This document shows, piece after piece, positions 16,444 through 26,300 of a stretch of 64,000 nucleotides of DNA. The position numbers and the translations under genes are program-made. Location: the NCBI GenBank assembly GCA_016868895.1, contig VGFK01000001.1, positions 397,006-461,005 on the forward strand. The letters are read 5' to 3'. The first letter of the stretch is position 1; every line of letters starts with the position of its first letter. The DNA comes from Bacteroidota bacterium. GTDB lineage: Bacteria > Bacteroidota > Bacteroidia > Chitinophagales > Chitinophagaceae. Below the pieces are notes generated by a model. It searched no databases and had not been told where the DNA came from. It was given only the letters and a program-made list of their open reading frames with translations.

Positions 16444-17814
16444 CTATAATCCGTATTGACTGACGAGATAGACCATTGCCGCCATGACGACAGTCCCCAA
16501 GTTCAACTCCCGTTCACTGACTGCTTCAAACACATCCGTTTTGGCATGGTGCAAATCCATGTAGCGCTGAGAATCCGGATTCAGTCCGATCAAAGCAGTC
16601 CCCAAAGGACGCAGGGGACCAATATCGGCACCGCCTCCTCCTTCGTTGAATTCCAATGCCCCATACGGATGAAACAACGGTTTCCAAGAAAGGATGCGCT
16701 CTTTTTGCGCAGCTGTTGCAGAAAATCCAAAACCACGAGGGGTAAATCCTCCTGCATCACTTTCTAAGGCCATGATGAATTTTTTGTTTTCGGTTTTGGC
16801 AATCTCAGCATATTTATTTCCTCCTCGTAAACCGTTTTCTTCGTTCATGAACATGACTGCACGAATGGTTCGTTTGGGACGAATGCCCAGTGCTTTCATG
16901 ACACGGATCACTTCTATGCTTTGCATGCATCCCGTTCCATCATCGTGCGCGCCTTCAGCCAAATCCCAACTGTCGAGGTGACCCCCAACGGTTATGATTT
17001 CATTGGGGAATTCCGTTCCCTTGATCTCGCCTACCACATTGTACGACAAAACATCTTCCAGCATTTTGCAATTGGTCTTGAAATAAATCTGCTTGACAGA
17101 CTTTTTCGCCAATGCATCGCTGAGTTGCACGGCACCATTGGTGCTGATGGCTACTGCAGGAATTTGCGGAAACTGCTCATCGTAACGGGTGGCTCCGGTA
17201 TGCGGGTGATCATCCAGTACCGGAGAGAGCGTACGCACAATCACCCCCACAGCGCCCAATGCTGCTGCGCGGGAAGGTCCCTGTGAACGATATACTCCAG
17301 CTTCACCATAGGCCCGAAAGGTATTGATGTACCGAGGGTCCATTCGATAATTATAAAACACAATCTTTCCCTTTACTCCCTCCTTCCCTAAGGCATCGAG
17401 TTCCTTAAAATTGGTGACTTCGACCACCGGAGCCGTGATGCCTGCCGCCGGTGTTCCAACGGCATTCCCCAATGCCACAATGTTCAACGGAAACGATGTT
17501 CCGTTTTGAAGCAGTGCGCGCCCTACTTCCTTATCGCCCCTCACCCAGTGCGGAACCATGCACGGCTGTAAATAAACCGAATCAGCCCCAGCTTCCCGCA
17601 ACATGCGTGCTGTCTGCTCTACCGCTAAGGCAGCACCCGGAGAACCGGATAACCGCGGACCCACTTTCTTGCACAAGTACTTTAAATTGGAATAGGCCTG
17701 ACCATGCATGAAAATCTCATCAGAAATCTGCTTGATGACCATTGAATCGCTCTGAGCCAAAGAAATAGAAGAAGCCAGTACCAATAGACAGAACATTGAA
17801 AACATTGCTTTCAT
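16444..17814 (-). CDS. M28-family zinc metallopeptidase, secreted
   Basis: A 456-residue exported aminopeptidase or carboxypeptidase Q-like enzyme. The signal peptide is MKAMFSMFCLLVLASSISLA. A PA-type insert about residues 130-245 (GKEGVKGKIVFYNYR, RAAALGAVGVIVRT) precedes the catalytic domain. The co-catalytic zinc motif is visible: VGGHLDSWDLAEGAHDDGTG (His and Asp ligands), MFMNEENGLRG (catalytic Glu pair), ALESDAGG, and a late LHHAKTD with the final His. All metal ligands appear present, so it is likely active in the periplasm or outside. It is divergent from bshA. Confidence 0.92.
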   Translation of the reverse strand: MKAMFSMFCLLVLASSISLAQSDSMVIKQISDEIFMHGQAYSNLKYLCKKVGPRLSGSPGAALAVEQTARMLREAGADSVYLQPCMVPHWVRGDKEVGRALLQNGTSFPLNIVALGNAVGTPAAGITAPVVEVTNFKELDALGKEGVKGKIVFYNYRMDPRYINTFRAYGEAGVYRSQGPSRAAALGAVGVIVRTLSPVLDDHPHTGATRYDEQFPQIPAVAISTNGAVQLSDALAKKSVKQIYFKTNCKMLEDVLSYNVVGEIKGTEFPNEIITVGGHLDSWDLAEGAHDDGTGCMQSIEVIRVMKALGIRPKRTIRAVMFMNEENGLRGGNKYAEIAKTENKKFIMALESDAGGFTPRGFGFSATAAQKERILSWKPLFHPYGALEFNEGGGGADIGPLRPLGTALIGLNPDSQRYMDLHHAKTDVFEAVSERELNLGTVVMAAMVYLVSQYGL

Positions 17815-17898
17815 AAACCATGATTGATTGGATGAACAATCTACTCAAATTTTACTATTTATCCATTTTCTGCTTCTGTAAATGAACCGTATTATCCC

Positions 17899-17906
17899 TA
17901 CTTTCG
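17899..17906 (+). promoter_or_regulatory. Possible -7 element before bshA
   Basis: TACTTTCG matches TAnnTTTG at seven of eight positions, 18 bases before the bshA ATG. No TTG at the expected distance. Weak inference. Confidence 0.3.
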
Positions 17907-17924
17907 TTAATTCAAAAAGCATTC

Positions 17925-19064
17925 ATGAACATCGGTATTGTTTGTTACCCGACTTTTGGAGGAAGCGGTGTGCTGGCAACTGAATTGGGCAAGGCATTGG
18001 CCGATAAGGGACATGCGGTGCATTTCATCACCTACCAACAACCGGTTCGACTCACCGGTTTCAGCGCCAATGTGTTTTTTCACGAAGTACGGGTGCCCAC
18101 TTACCCTTTGTTTGATTTCCCTCCATATGAAACGGCATTGGCCAGTACCATGGTGGATGTGGTAAAAAATAACCGAATCGACCTGTTGCATGTTCACTAT
18201 GCCATTCCACATGCTTCGGCTGCCTATATGGCACAGCAGATTTTAAAAACCGAAGGGATTTCCACCCCGTTCATCACCACGTTGCACGGAACGGATATAA
18301 CGCTGGTAGGAAAAGATAAAACCTATGCTCCGGTTGTTACCTTTTCCATCAACCAAAGTGATGCCATCACGGCGGTATCCGACAATTTGCGACTTGAAAC
18401 ACTGATGCATTTTGCCATCGAAAAAGACATCAGCGTCATTCACAATTTTGTCGACATACACCGTTTTACCAAACGACCCATTGACGCATTCAAAAAAGTC
18501 ATCGCCCCCAATAATGAAAAAATCATCCTGCATGCATCCAATTTCAGAAAAGTCAAACGCATCGCAGATGTGATCTATACCTTCAACAAGATTCGCAGCG
18601 AGATCCCCTCCAAGCTACTGCTGGTAGGCGATGGACCGGAACGACCCATGGCGGAGGAACTCTGCAGGGAATTGGGCATTTGTGAGGATGCACGGTTTGT
18701 GGGAAAGCAACAAGACATGGAAGAAATCTATGCCATCGCTGATCTTTTTCTTCTTCCCTCCGAATACGAAAGCTTTGGTCTTTCTGCCCTAGAAGCCATG
18801 GCAGCAGGCGCTCCGGTGATTGCAACCCAGACCGGTGGGCTACCTGAGATAGTTTCCGATGGAAAAGATGGCTACCTCAGTGAGGTCGGCGATGTTGAAA
18901 ACATGAGTCGCAATGCAAAACGGCTGCTGAGCAATTCAATAGTCCTGGAACAATTCAAAACAGCTGCCCGGAAAAAAGCAGAGATGTTTGACATGAATTC
19001 TATTGTTCCGAAATACGAAGCCCTGTATGAACAGGTCATTGCAAAATCATCAGCGGCGCTTTAA
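17925..19064 (+). CDS. bshA: N-acetyl-alpha-D-glucosaminyl L-malate synthase
   Basis: GT4-family glycosyltransferase that joins UDP-GlcNAc and L-malate, first step of bacillithiol synthesis; cytoplasmic. The 379 residues match BshA. The N-terminal MNIGIVCYPTFGGSGVLATE is diagnostic, followed by HVHYAIPHASAAYMA, ITTLHGTDITLVG and the donor-binding ESFGLSALEAMAAGAPVIA. It indicates that this organism makes bacillithiol as its low-molecular-weight thiol; bshB and bshC are not in the window. The last 15 bases overlap the convergent envC-like gene. Confidence 0.95.
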   Translation: MNIGIVCYPTFGGSGVLATELGKALADKGHAVHFITYQQPVRLTGFSANVFFHEVRVPTYPLFDFPPYETALASTMVDVVKNNRIDLLHVHYAIPHASAAYMAQQILKTEGISTPFITTLHGTDITLVGKDKTYAPVVTFSINQSDAITAVSDNLRLETLMHFAIEKDISVIHNFVDIHRFTKRPIDAFKKVIAPNNEKIILHASNFRKVKRIADVIYTFNKIRSEIPSKLLLVGDGPERPMAEELCRELGICEDARFVGKQQDMEEIYAIADLFLLPSEYESFGLSALEAMAAGAPVIATQTGGLPEIVSDGKDGYLSEVGDVENMSRNAKRLLSNSIVLEQFKTAARKKAEMFDMNSIVPKYEALYEQVIAKSSAAL

Positions 19065-20315
19065 CCAGAGTTCGGGATTGACAAACCGCAGTTCTTCGTT
19101 TACCATGAAGATGATTTCCCCGTCGCCATCAAAATTCTCTCCTGCTCGTCCAATGGTTTGTCCCGTCTCCACCTTTGAACCTTTGCTGACATTCACAGAG
19201 GAAAGATTAAAATACGTTGTAAAGTATTTTCCGTGCTTGATGGTCACCGTCTGGCTTCCCGCCACATCATAAACCGTGGTCACCACACCATCATAAACAG
19301 CCTTGACAGTTGTGCCGCTCTCGGTTTGAATGGTGATGCCGCTATTATCTTCCTCAATACGGGTTCCTTCAATCCGCTGGCGACCAAAACTTGAGGTAAT
19401 GGTTCCGCGATCAACCGGCCAGGGCAAATTGCCGCGGTTGTTTTCAAATCCAACCGATACCTTGGTCACTTCGGGCGTATTCTCCAATACCGTAACCTTG
19501 CGGGCTGCGGTCGGAGTTTCAGCGGGACCCGTTGCGGCACGAGTTGTAGTTGCAGTTGCGGCCGACTTTCGGGCTTCCTCCTCCGCTTTTCTTCGGGCCG
19601 CTTCGATCTCTCTTTTGATGATAGCTGCGATGGAATTCTGAAGGCTGCGCAAAACCTTTTTCTTCGCAGCTACTTCACGGGCAATTTCATTCTCTCGGGC
19701 TTTCAGTTTTGAAACAAACTGGTTCTTTTCTTTTTTTTCTGATTCCAGCAATTCTTTTTGCTTTTGCTGCTCTTCAATCACTTTACTTTTTTCACTTTTA
19801 TTTACACTGAGCATCTCAATGCGCTGACCCAACTCTTTTTGTGTGCGGTTGATTCCCACTACCTGCTCATCGCGGTACTTGCGATAGCTCTTTAAATAAG
19901 CAACCCGCTTTACGGCGTCATTAAAATTGGTTGCAGTAAAAATAAAATTGAGCATATCGTAATTGCTCCTGTTCTTGTACGCGTATTGAATGGTTTTTGC
20001 ATATTGCTTGCGCAGCGTATCCAATTGACGTTCCAAGCGATAGATTTCGCGGTTGTTGCTGAAAATGGTATTATCGATGAGTCGGATCTCATCGTTCAGG
20101 TTATCGATCACAGCATACCGGCTTCGGAGCTTGCGCTCGAGTAACTTGAGTTCAGAAAGGCTGGCTTTGCGGTCTTTGGAAACCTGGTTCTGCGTTTCCT
20201 GAAGGGAAGCAATCTCCTGCTGGATCTCCCGCCTGCGCTTTTCCAATTCTTCCTTGGTTTGTGCCTGTCCGACCAGGCATCCTGTTAACATCAGTAGAAA
20301 AACAATCTGCTTCAT
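19050..20315 (-). CDS. EnvC-like coiled-coil protein with degenerate LytM (M23) domain
   Basis: A 421-residue exported protein, start ATG at 20315 (MKQIVFLLMLTGCLVGQAQ signal peptide). Residues about 20-260 are a long coiled coil rich in Glu, Lys and Arg, with an Ala/Thr-rich hinge near 250-280, then a LytM fold (about 300-421) beginning NSGITIQTESGTTVKAVYDG. The zinc ligands expected of an active M23 peptidase are not all there: the usual C-terminal HxH region reads DGEIIFMVNEELR. As in E. coli EnvC, this suggests an activator of cell-wall amidases in division rather than a hydrolase. It is the last gene of the porU operon, 5 bases after the DUF4292 lipoprotein. Confidence 0.88.
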   Translation of the reverse strand: MKQIVFLLMLTGCLVGQAQTKEELEKRRREIQQEIASLQETQNQVSKDRKASLSELKLLERKLRSRYAVIDNLNDEIRLIDNTIFSNNREIYRLERQLDTLRKQYAKTIQYAYKNRSNYDMLNFIFTATNFNDAVKRVAYLKSYRKYRDEQVVGINRTQKELGQRIEMLSVNKSEKSKVIEEQQKQKELLESEKKEKNQFVSKLKARENEIAREVAAKKKVLRSLQNSIAAIIKREIEAARRKAEEEARKSAATATTTRAATGPAETPTAARKVTVLENTPEVTKVSVGFENNRGNLPWPVDRGTITSSFGRQRIEGTRIEEDNSGITIQTESGTTVKAVYDGVVTTVYDVAGSQTVTIKHGKYFTTYFNLSSVNVSKGSKVETGQTIGRAGENFDGDGEIIFMVNEELRFVNPELWLKRR

Positions 20316-20320
20316 CGTGA

Positions 20321-21136
20321 TCAATACAACACTTTATAGTTCTTAGGAATACTGAAGGGGAAACTTACCGGAGCATCAAATTCAACTTGTTTAAAATCCA
20401 GATTGATCTCCAGTTTATTTTTCTCGGCAAGACTGATGTTTCGGATTTCAGCAAATTGCCGGCCTCCGGCTGGAACATATGAACTGTATGCAAGACTGGC
20501 GGTCCTGCTTCTGGCCATGTCTACATCATCCAGTTTACTGAACAATAAATGCAGGTCCCCTTTTGCAACAGTTAAGTAATGCTTGAAAGACTGGCCGACC
20601 GTCGACAACGAAATCCGATCGCCCTGATCGGAATAGGCGACTACTGAACGATCCAGATAAACCGGATTGCCCATAATCAGATCTTCCAGTGTACCGTAAT
20701 CAAACGGCACCTGGGTAATGCCCTGCAGATAGGAAAGTGGTTTGCGCTGAATGGACCGATTGAGTTTATCCATAATGAAAATACTGTCCGGCGTAATCAT
20801 CACCCGATAGGCCTCTATGTTCAATGCTGCAATAATGGAAACCCAAATGGCACTGTCTTTTTTCATGCGCAAAAACGCATTGAAATCCAATCGTGTATTT
20901 TTATCGTCGGAGTAATCAACCCGCACCTTGGATGCAAACGTGTTGAAGGCCAACCGTTTTTCATTGATGGTTCGAAAAGTGGCACGAACGGACTTTGCAG
21001 AATCGCTGTCTTCTGGCTTCACCACGACCACCACGCTGTCTTTCTTGGCAACGACTGTACTTATTTTTTTGGTCGACCGACACGAAGCCATTAATGCTAC
21101 CCCTGCTACCCCAACTATGATCGCAATTATCCGCAT
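20321..21136 (-). CDS. DUF4292-family lipoprotein
   Basis: A 271-residue lipoprotein starting at 21136 (MRIIAIIVGVAGVALMASC), with lipobox LMASC and Cys19 as the lipidated residue. The mature part has the DUF4292 pattern, including FNTFASKVRVDYSD, WVSIIAALNIEAYRVMITP, SIFIMDKLNRS and a final FPFSIPKNYKVLY; the fold resembles LolA/LolB-type beta half-barrels. In Bacteroidota it is commonly next to an EnvC-like peptidase and near dut, as here. An outer-membrane or periplasmic carrier role is conjecture. It sits 4 bases after ispF-dut and 5 before envC. Confidence 0.86.
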   Translation of the reverse strand: MRIIAIIVGVAGVALMASCRSTKKISTVVAKKDSVVVVVKPEDSDSAKSVRATFRTINEKRLAFNTFASKVRVDYSDDKNTRLDFNAFLRMKKDSAIWVSIIAALNIEAYRVMITPDSIFIMDKLNRSIQRKPLSYLQGITQVPFDYGTLEDLIMGNPVYLDRSVVAYSDQGDRISLSTVGQSFKHYLTVAKGDLHLLFSKLDDVDMARSRTASLAYSSYVPAGGRQFAEIRNISLAEKNKLEINLDFKQVEFDAPVSFPFSIPKNYKVLY

Positions 21137-21140
21137 CGTG

Positions 21141-22055
21141 TTATTTTGTTCCTGTGTGTCCAAATCCTCCCTCGTTTCGCTGGGTCGCATTCAGATCGTC
21201 AGACAACTCCCATTTGATTTTTTCAACCCGTTGAAACACCAGTTGTGCAATTCGATCCCCATCGCTGATCATCTGTGGCTCATTGGAAAGGTTGATGATG
21301 ATTACTTTTATTTCACCCCGGTAATCCGAATCAATCGTTCCCGGTGTATTCAAACATGTAAGACCCTGACGCACTGCCAATCCGCTTCTGGGACGCACCT
21401 GTGCTTCCATTCCCGATGGGATCTCGAGATAGAGTCCTGTTGGAATAAGGGATCGTTCGAGAGGAGAAAGCGTAACCGGGTGTTCGAGAAATGCCCGAAG
21501 ATCCAAGCCCGAAGATCCAGGAGTGGCGTATTCCGGAACTGGATGATGAGAGCGATTAACAATATTGATGGCATGCTGCTGTTGTTCAAGAAGCACAACC
21601 GCATAGGCAACAAGTCCCTCTTCCCTTCCCACAAAGCCCATCTTCTCTGTAGTGGTAGCTTTTATGGAAATAGCTGAAATGGCTATATTTAAAATCGACG
21701 CAATGGTGTCACACATCGATGGAACATGCGGCTTTATTTTGGGAGCTTCCAGGCACAATGCAGCATCCACATGCACAACGGAATACCCGTGTTGTTGAAT
21801 GAGCGCGTGTGTGTTTTGCAAGAGGATCTTGCTGTCGATGCCTTTAAACGTTGGATCGGTATCGGGAAAGTGGGTACCAATATCACCCAATGCCAATGCT
21901 CCGAGCATGGCGTCACAGATGGCATGCAATAGCACGTCGGCATCACTGTGTCCCAATGCACCCTTATGATGCGGAATCTTTACTCCCCCTAACCATAGCT
22001 CACGCCCTTCTACCAGTTGATGAAAATCGATGCCAAATCCTGTTCTGAACGACAT
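21141..22055 (-). CDS. Fused IspF-dUTPase (MECDP synthase / dUTP diphosphatase)
   Basis: A single 304-residue frame joining two complete enzymes. Residues 1-157 are IspF, which forms 2-C-methyl-D-erythritol 2,4-cyclodiphosphate in the MEP isoprenoid pathway: metal ligands Asp10 and His12 (GFGIDFHQL) and His44 (GHSDADVLLH), and the end motif KATTTEKMGFVGREEGL. Residues about 163-304 are a trimeric dUTPase: motif 1 ATPGSSGLDLRAF, motif 2 RPRSGLAVRQG, motif 3 with catalytic Asp GTIDSDYRGEI, motif 4 DRIAQLVF, motif 5 RNEGGFGHTGTK. There is almost no linker. The start is ATG 22055; a TTG at 22073 would overlap porV. Both families form homotrimers, so a trimeric bifunctional particle is possible. 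Confidence 0.93.
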   Translation of the reverse strand: MSFRTGFGIDFHQLVEGRELWLGGVKIPHHKGALGHSDADVLLHAICDAMLGALALGDIGTHFPDTDPTFKGIDSKILLQNTHALIQQHGYSVVHVDAALCLEAPKIKPHVPSMCDTIASILNIAISAISIKATTTEKMGFVGREEGLVAYAVVLLEQQQHAINIVNRSHHPVPEYATPGSSGLDLRAFLEHPVTLSPLERSLIPTGLYLEIPSGMEAQVRPRSGLAVRQGLTCLNTPGTIDSDYRGEIKVIIINLSNEPQMISDGDRIAQLVFQRVEKIKWELSDDLNATQRNEGGFGHTGTK

Positions 22056-22069
22056 GCTGTTTGTTGAAA

Positions 22070-23215
22070 TCAATAATCCGGTTGCGCGAGATCGAACACC
22101 AATCCGAATCGGATGGTATTGGACAATGGGTTTCTGTTTACCCCCGAACCGGATGGGATGAGGTAGGATAGGTTGAACCCGATACTGGAATATTTGAATC
22201 CAGCCCCCAAAGAGAAATACTGACGATTGCCTTTCTCTTTATCCTCGTAGAAATATCCGGCCCTCACTGAAAACTGTTCGTTGTAGGTATATTCTGCACC
22301 TGCAGAGAAATAAAATTCTCTCAGCTCTTCTCCAAAACCGCCCGGAGCATCGCCAAATGAGCTGAACCAGCCGGCTACTACACTCTTGCTTCTGTAGTTG
22401 GCCAATCCAGCACTGTCGCCAAGCAATGGCGGTGTGGGCACCAATAATTTATGGATATCCAGACCAAATGAAAGTTTATTGACTTCGTTGCTGACGCTGG
22501 TGTAGACGGCACCAATGGACAGGTTGGCGGGAATAAAATCTTTTTGCGTCGCATCGCTGGTATAGCTGATTTTGGAACCCAGGTTGGTGAACGCTGCACC
22601 GAGACTGATACCGCTTCCGTCGTCGGATAAGGTATTATAATACAGTCCAATATCGCCAGCTACTGCATTACCGGGTTTGTAGGATACGCCGCTGATGGCT
22701 TGTCCCCCAGCCAAATTAGAGTTGATGTAGCGAAGAGAAACACCCAGACTCAGCCGATCAGAAAGAATTCTGGAATATCCTGCGTCCACTGCCACTTCTC
22801 TGGGACGAAATGAATTCAAGTCATTCCCCAAATTGTCTGTGAACTGAATATTTCCCAAGCTGAAATAGCGCAGTGATCCGGAAATCGCCTGGGTTTCATC
22901 CAGTTTATAATACCCGGCAAGGGATGCCAGGAATACGTCATTCAGTCCCAAGTCCTTCAACCAGGGCGTATAGGTCATTGCAATCCCAGTCGGGTTTTTT
23001 GCAAATGCATATTTTGCTACGTTGTAGAATTGAGAGTTTACATCTGGTGAAGTGGCCACACCCAAGTCGCCCATACCGCCCGCACGGGCATCAGGGGAAA
23101 TTCGAAGAAAGGGGACGGCTGTGGTCACCACATTAATCGAGTTTTGGGCCAATAGTGAAGTGGAAACAAAAAAGATGCAAAAACCAGCAAGAAAGATCCG
23201 GGTAGTCCTTTTCAT
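22070..23215 (-). CDS. porV: Type IX secretion system outer-membrane protein PorV
   Basis: A 381-residue FadL-like beta-barrel with signal peptide ending SLLAQ near residue 24. It matches PorV (LptO), the shuttle that carries T9SS substrates to the PorU sortase: the N-terminal VVTTAVPFLRISPDARAGG followed by MGDLGVATSPDVNSQFYN is diagnostic, then repeating amphipathic strands and a barrel end FGLVFDLAQPDY. It follows porU in the same leftward operon (85-base gap) and lies 14 bases before ispF-dut. The adjacency of porU, porV and gldJ is the conserved arrangement known from gliding Flavobacterium. Confidence 0.95.
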   Translation of the reverse strand: MKRTTRIFLAGFCIFFVSTSLLAQNSINVVTTAVPFLRISPDARAGGMGDLGVATSPDVNSQFYNVAKYAFAKNPTGIAMTYTPWLKDLGLNDVFLASLAGYYKLDETQAISGSLRYFSLGNIQFTDNLGNDLNSFRPREVAVDAGYSRILSDRLSLGVSLRYINSNLAGGQAISGVSYKPGNAVAGDIGLYYNTLSDDGSGISLGAAFTNLGSKISYTSDATQKDFIPANLSIGAVYTSVSNEVNKLSFGLDIHKLLVPTPPLLGDSAGLANYRSKSVVAGWFSSFGDAPGGFGEELREFYFSAGAEYTYNEQFSVRAGYFYEDKEKGNRQYFSLGAGFKYSSIGFNLSYLIPSGSGVNRNPLSNTIRFGLVFDLAQPDY

Positions 23216-23300
23216 TGTAATTGATTGTTTTCTAAAAGGATAAGCGGGTAAAACTGGTACAATAGGCGCTGGTTTATGTGTAAAAATATGAAAATAAATG

Positions 23301-26300
23301 CTAAAGGATTACCAACTTTTGAGAGCGGGTGGTTATAACCCCTGAAGAAGAACGAATCAACAAGGTGCAAATATATAGTCCGGGTGGGAGTCGTGCTCCA
23401 TTATTCATACTACCGTTCCACTCGATGGTAACTGTTTGCAGTCCCGTTTGATTCAGTTGGCGTTGAGACTGGAACACCATACTTCCGGTTATTGAACGCA
23501 CTTCCATGGTAACCAACGCTCCGGAGGTAGGTCCCTCCAGGTTGGCCCGAAGGGAAATAGCACCTTGCGTTGGGTTGGGATACACCTGTAATGAAAGGAT
23601 ATCAACTTGTCGCATCTTCACCACTTCGAATTCCAACAGATATTCAGAAGCATTATTGAGCACGTCCCATGCTTTGATGCGCAAACGGTGTTTACCTTCT
23701 TCCAAATTATTCAGCGGAAATGCAATGCGACCTTCCTTATTTCCATTCAATGGTTCAAATTGATCATTCAAGACATATGCTTCCGCATAGCGCTCATCCA
23801 AAACGGCAGTGATGGAATGACCAATTCCCGAACTGCCGAGATGGATTCCCTCTGCATCACGGAGTCGGACCAACAACAGCGCATTTTCCCTCACTTTTCC
23901 GCCATTGACGAATTGTTCGTTGTTGAGCCAGGCATTGAGGATGGGACCTTTCTTGTCGTTGGTGATTTGTCCACCCCATCCTCCTATCAATAATCCATCC
24001 GACGTTCCTTGTGCTTCTACTTTTCCACCCTCGGCGTAATAATTGATGCGTCCCGCACCAATGGAAAAATCAAGATCGGTTGGCACCACCAATGAGAATG
24101 AAAATGCACCGTTGGTGACCGCCACCCTTCCACTGTAGATCAAATTCTCATCGGATTGAAAGGTAGTAACGGGACTGGAGGGATCATTGGACAGCGTAGT
24201 GATGGCAATGGGTTTATCAAATAGTTTAGGATACACAAATCCATTGAACGAGTTGTCGACCGACCCATCCGGTCGGCATACTTCGCCGGTAAACGTATAG
24301 GCATTATTGGCCTTCAAGGTGTCCACTGACCCACCCAATGGTTTGCCATTCATGGTTCGGGTTTTCACTGTGTATTCAGGAATGGCCAGCTTCAACGCAG
24401 GATCACCCAGGAGCACAAACTTTCGTATGTTGACCAGATCACCTGAGTTACGAACCGTATAATTCTTTGAACGTCGGAGTGCCTCTCCCATTGGAGCATA
24501 GGTTCCATTGGCCTGTTTCATGAAGAGAAACTGTAAAAAATCATTGTTGATTACCCGGTTGCTGGATGCAAATACCAAACGGGTAGTGGTAACCAGTCCA
24601 ATCGCTCCATTCGATCTTCCCACAAACAATTCTTCACCAATGGAAAGATTGGCAGGATTATCAAATGGCGCAAAATCACAGGTAGCCGTAACAAATAAAG
24701 GCAATCGCTTGGCATTGTTCCATTCTGAAAACATCGCGCGTTCAAGAATGACTTCCTGCGCCAATCGACTGCTGCTGCCGTGTCCACTGTAATTCCATAC
24801 CATGGTCCCGCGATTGATACCGCGGTTGATGAACTGATTGACTTCAGGATAACGGCTTCCTCCGGTACCACCGGTTTGCTTGAATGCATCGAGGTATATT
24901 TTTTGAATGTTCCATCCTGGATACCGTTCCGTCAACAAACGGGCATGCAATTCAGCATCATTCAAATGAAGATTGTAATCTTCGTCGTCGGCTAACAATG
25001 AGATGTTATTTTTCCAAGCACCTCGGTCGGTGGAGTCAATGTAATACAGGATCTTGTCGACTGCCAGCCGTGCCTGTTCAAAAGTTCGGGCGGGTATGCG
25101 CCCTACTGCAACATCCAACGTTGCTTGTGGAAAGGTACGGGTGATCGATTCGCCGTCTTCGAGGTATCCAAAATAATCATCGGTTACATAGGTAGCCAAC
25201 GGATCCAAAGAGAAATCACTCTGATAGGAAGGAACAAGATTGGACAACGTACCCGTCTTGCCTTTGAAATCATAGGATGCTCCCCCAAAAAGCAACAGGT
25301 ATTTGGGGCGACGAGATGCATCACCTCCTGCACGATCAAAAAACATCTTGACAAAATTTCGAATCCCCGTGGGATCTGGATTGCCCCCGGCAAATTCATT
25401 CCAGATTTTATCTGTAGTGGCTGTCACCACCTTCAAACCATCCCGATTGCTGTGCAGCTCCGCGATGCGTTTTGCCTGAGACAACAACAGGGGATCGGTT
25501 ACAATGATCATATCCGCTGCTGCACCCGCATGCAGATCCTGATTTTCCACCCCTCCTTCCAAACGAGGCAACTTCATATTTCGGGCATCAAAGCATACAT
25601 ATTCTTTTAGTTGATGAGCATCATCGCTGAATTCCAGCGATGTCCCCACAAGTGTGGTGGTAAGGTTTACAGGCTGAAGTGGATGGCTCACGTCCCATAC
25701 TTGATGATCCGTGCGGGCATTGTCAATTTTAAACTTGATATTCGAAGCACCCACAGATGCGATATCCCGAAAAAACAATTGTGAAGTTCCGCTCACAGCC
25801 AACTTGCGTTTGAAATACAGATCAAACGCATTCAACCATACCTGTGCATTGGAACCCTGACCAATGAATCGATAACCAAGGGTAATGGCCGCTTCTCGCA
25901 ATACCCCTTCTGCCACCCCCTTGCTGGAATTGGCAAACGACTCAATCAAGGTCCCCTGAACTGATGGAGTAGTGTGCTCAAAGAGGTTGGTCCCGTTGAG
26001 TGATACCAAAACCCGGTTGGGCGATTGAAAACTTCTGCCCACCACTTCACTGTTAAAATAATACGTCGACCCCGGAATGATTCCCGGAACCGAGATGGGA
26101 AAATCAAGGGAAGTTGGTTTGCCCGGTTGATTGCTCAGCTCTTCTCCATACCATTCTTTTCCACTATTCAAAAAATTGATGGAATCCAACTCGTGATGAT
26201 AGTGCTCATCAAATGATTGGATGGGTGGTTGCGTCGACGTTTCCGTGGCACGTGAGCTTATTTTTTTTGATGTGGTGCCGGATACCTGAATGAAATAGTA

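Noticed and set aside
21141-22073. IspF and Dut as two genes merged by a frameshift error
   Set aside because: The frame continues through both with correct motifs; a frameshift would not restore both. A missed stop remains possible but is not suggested by the sequence.
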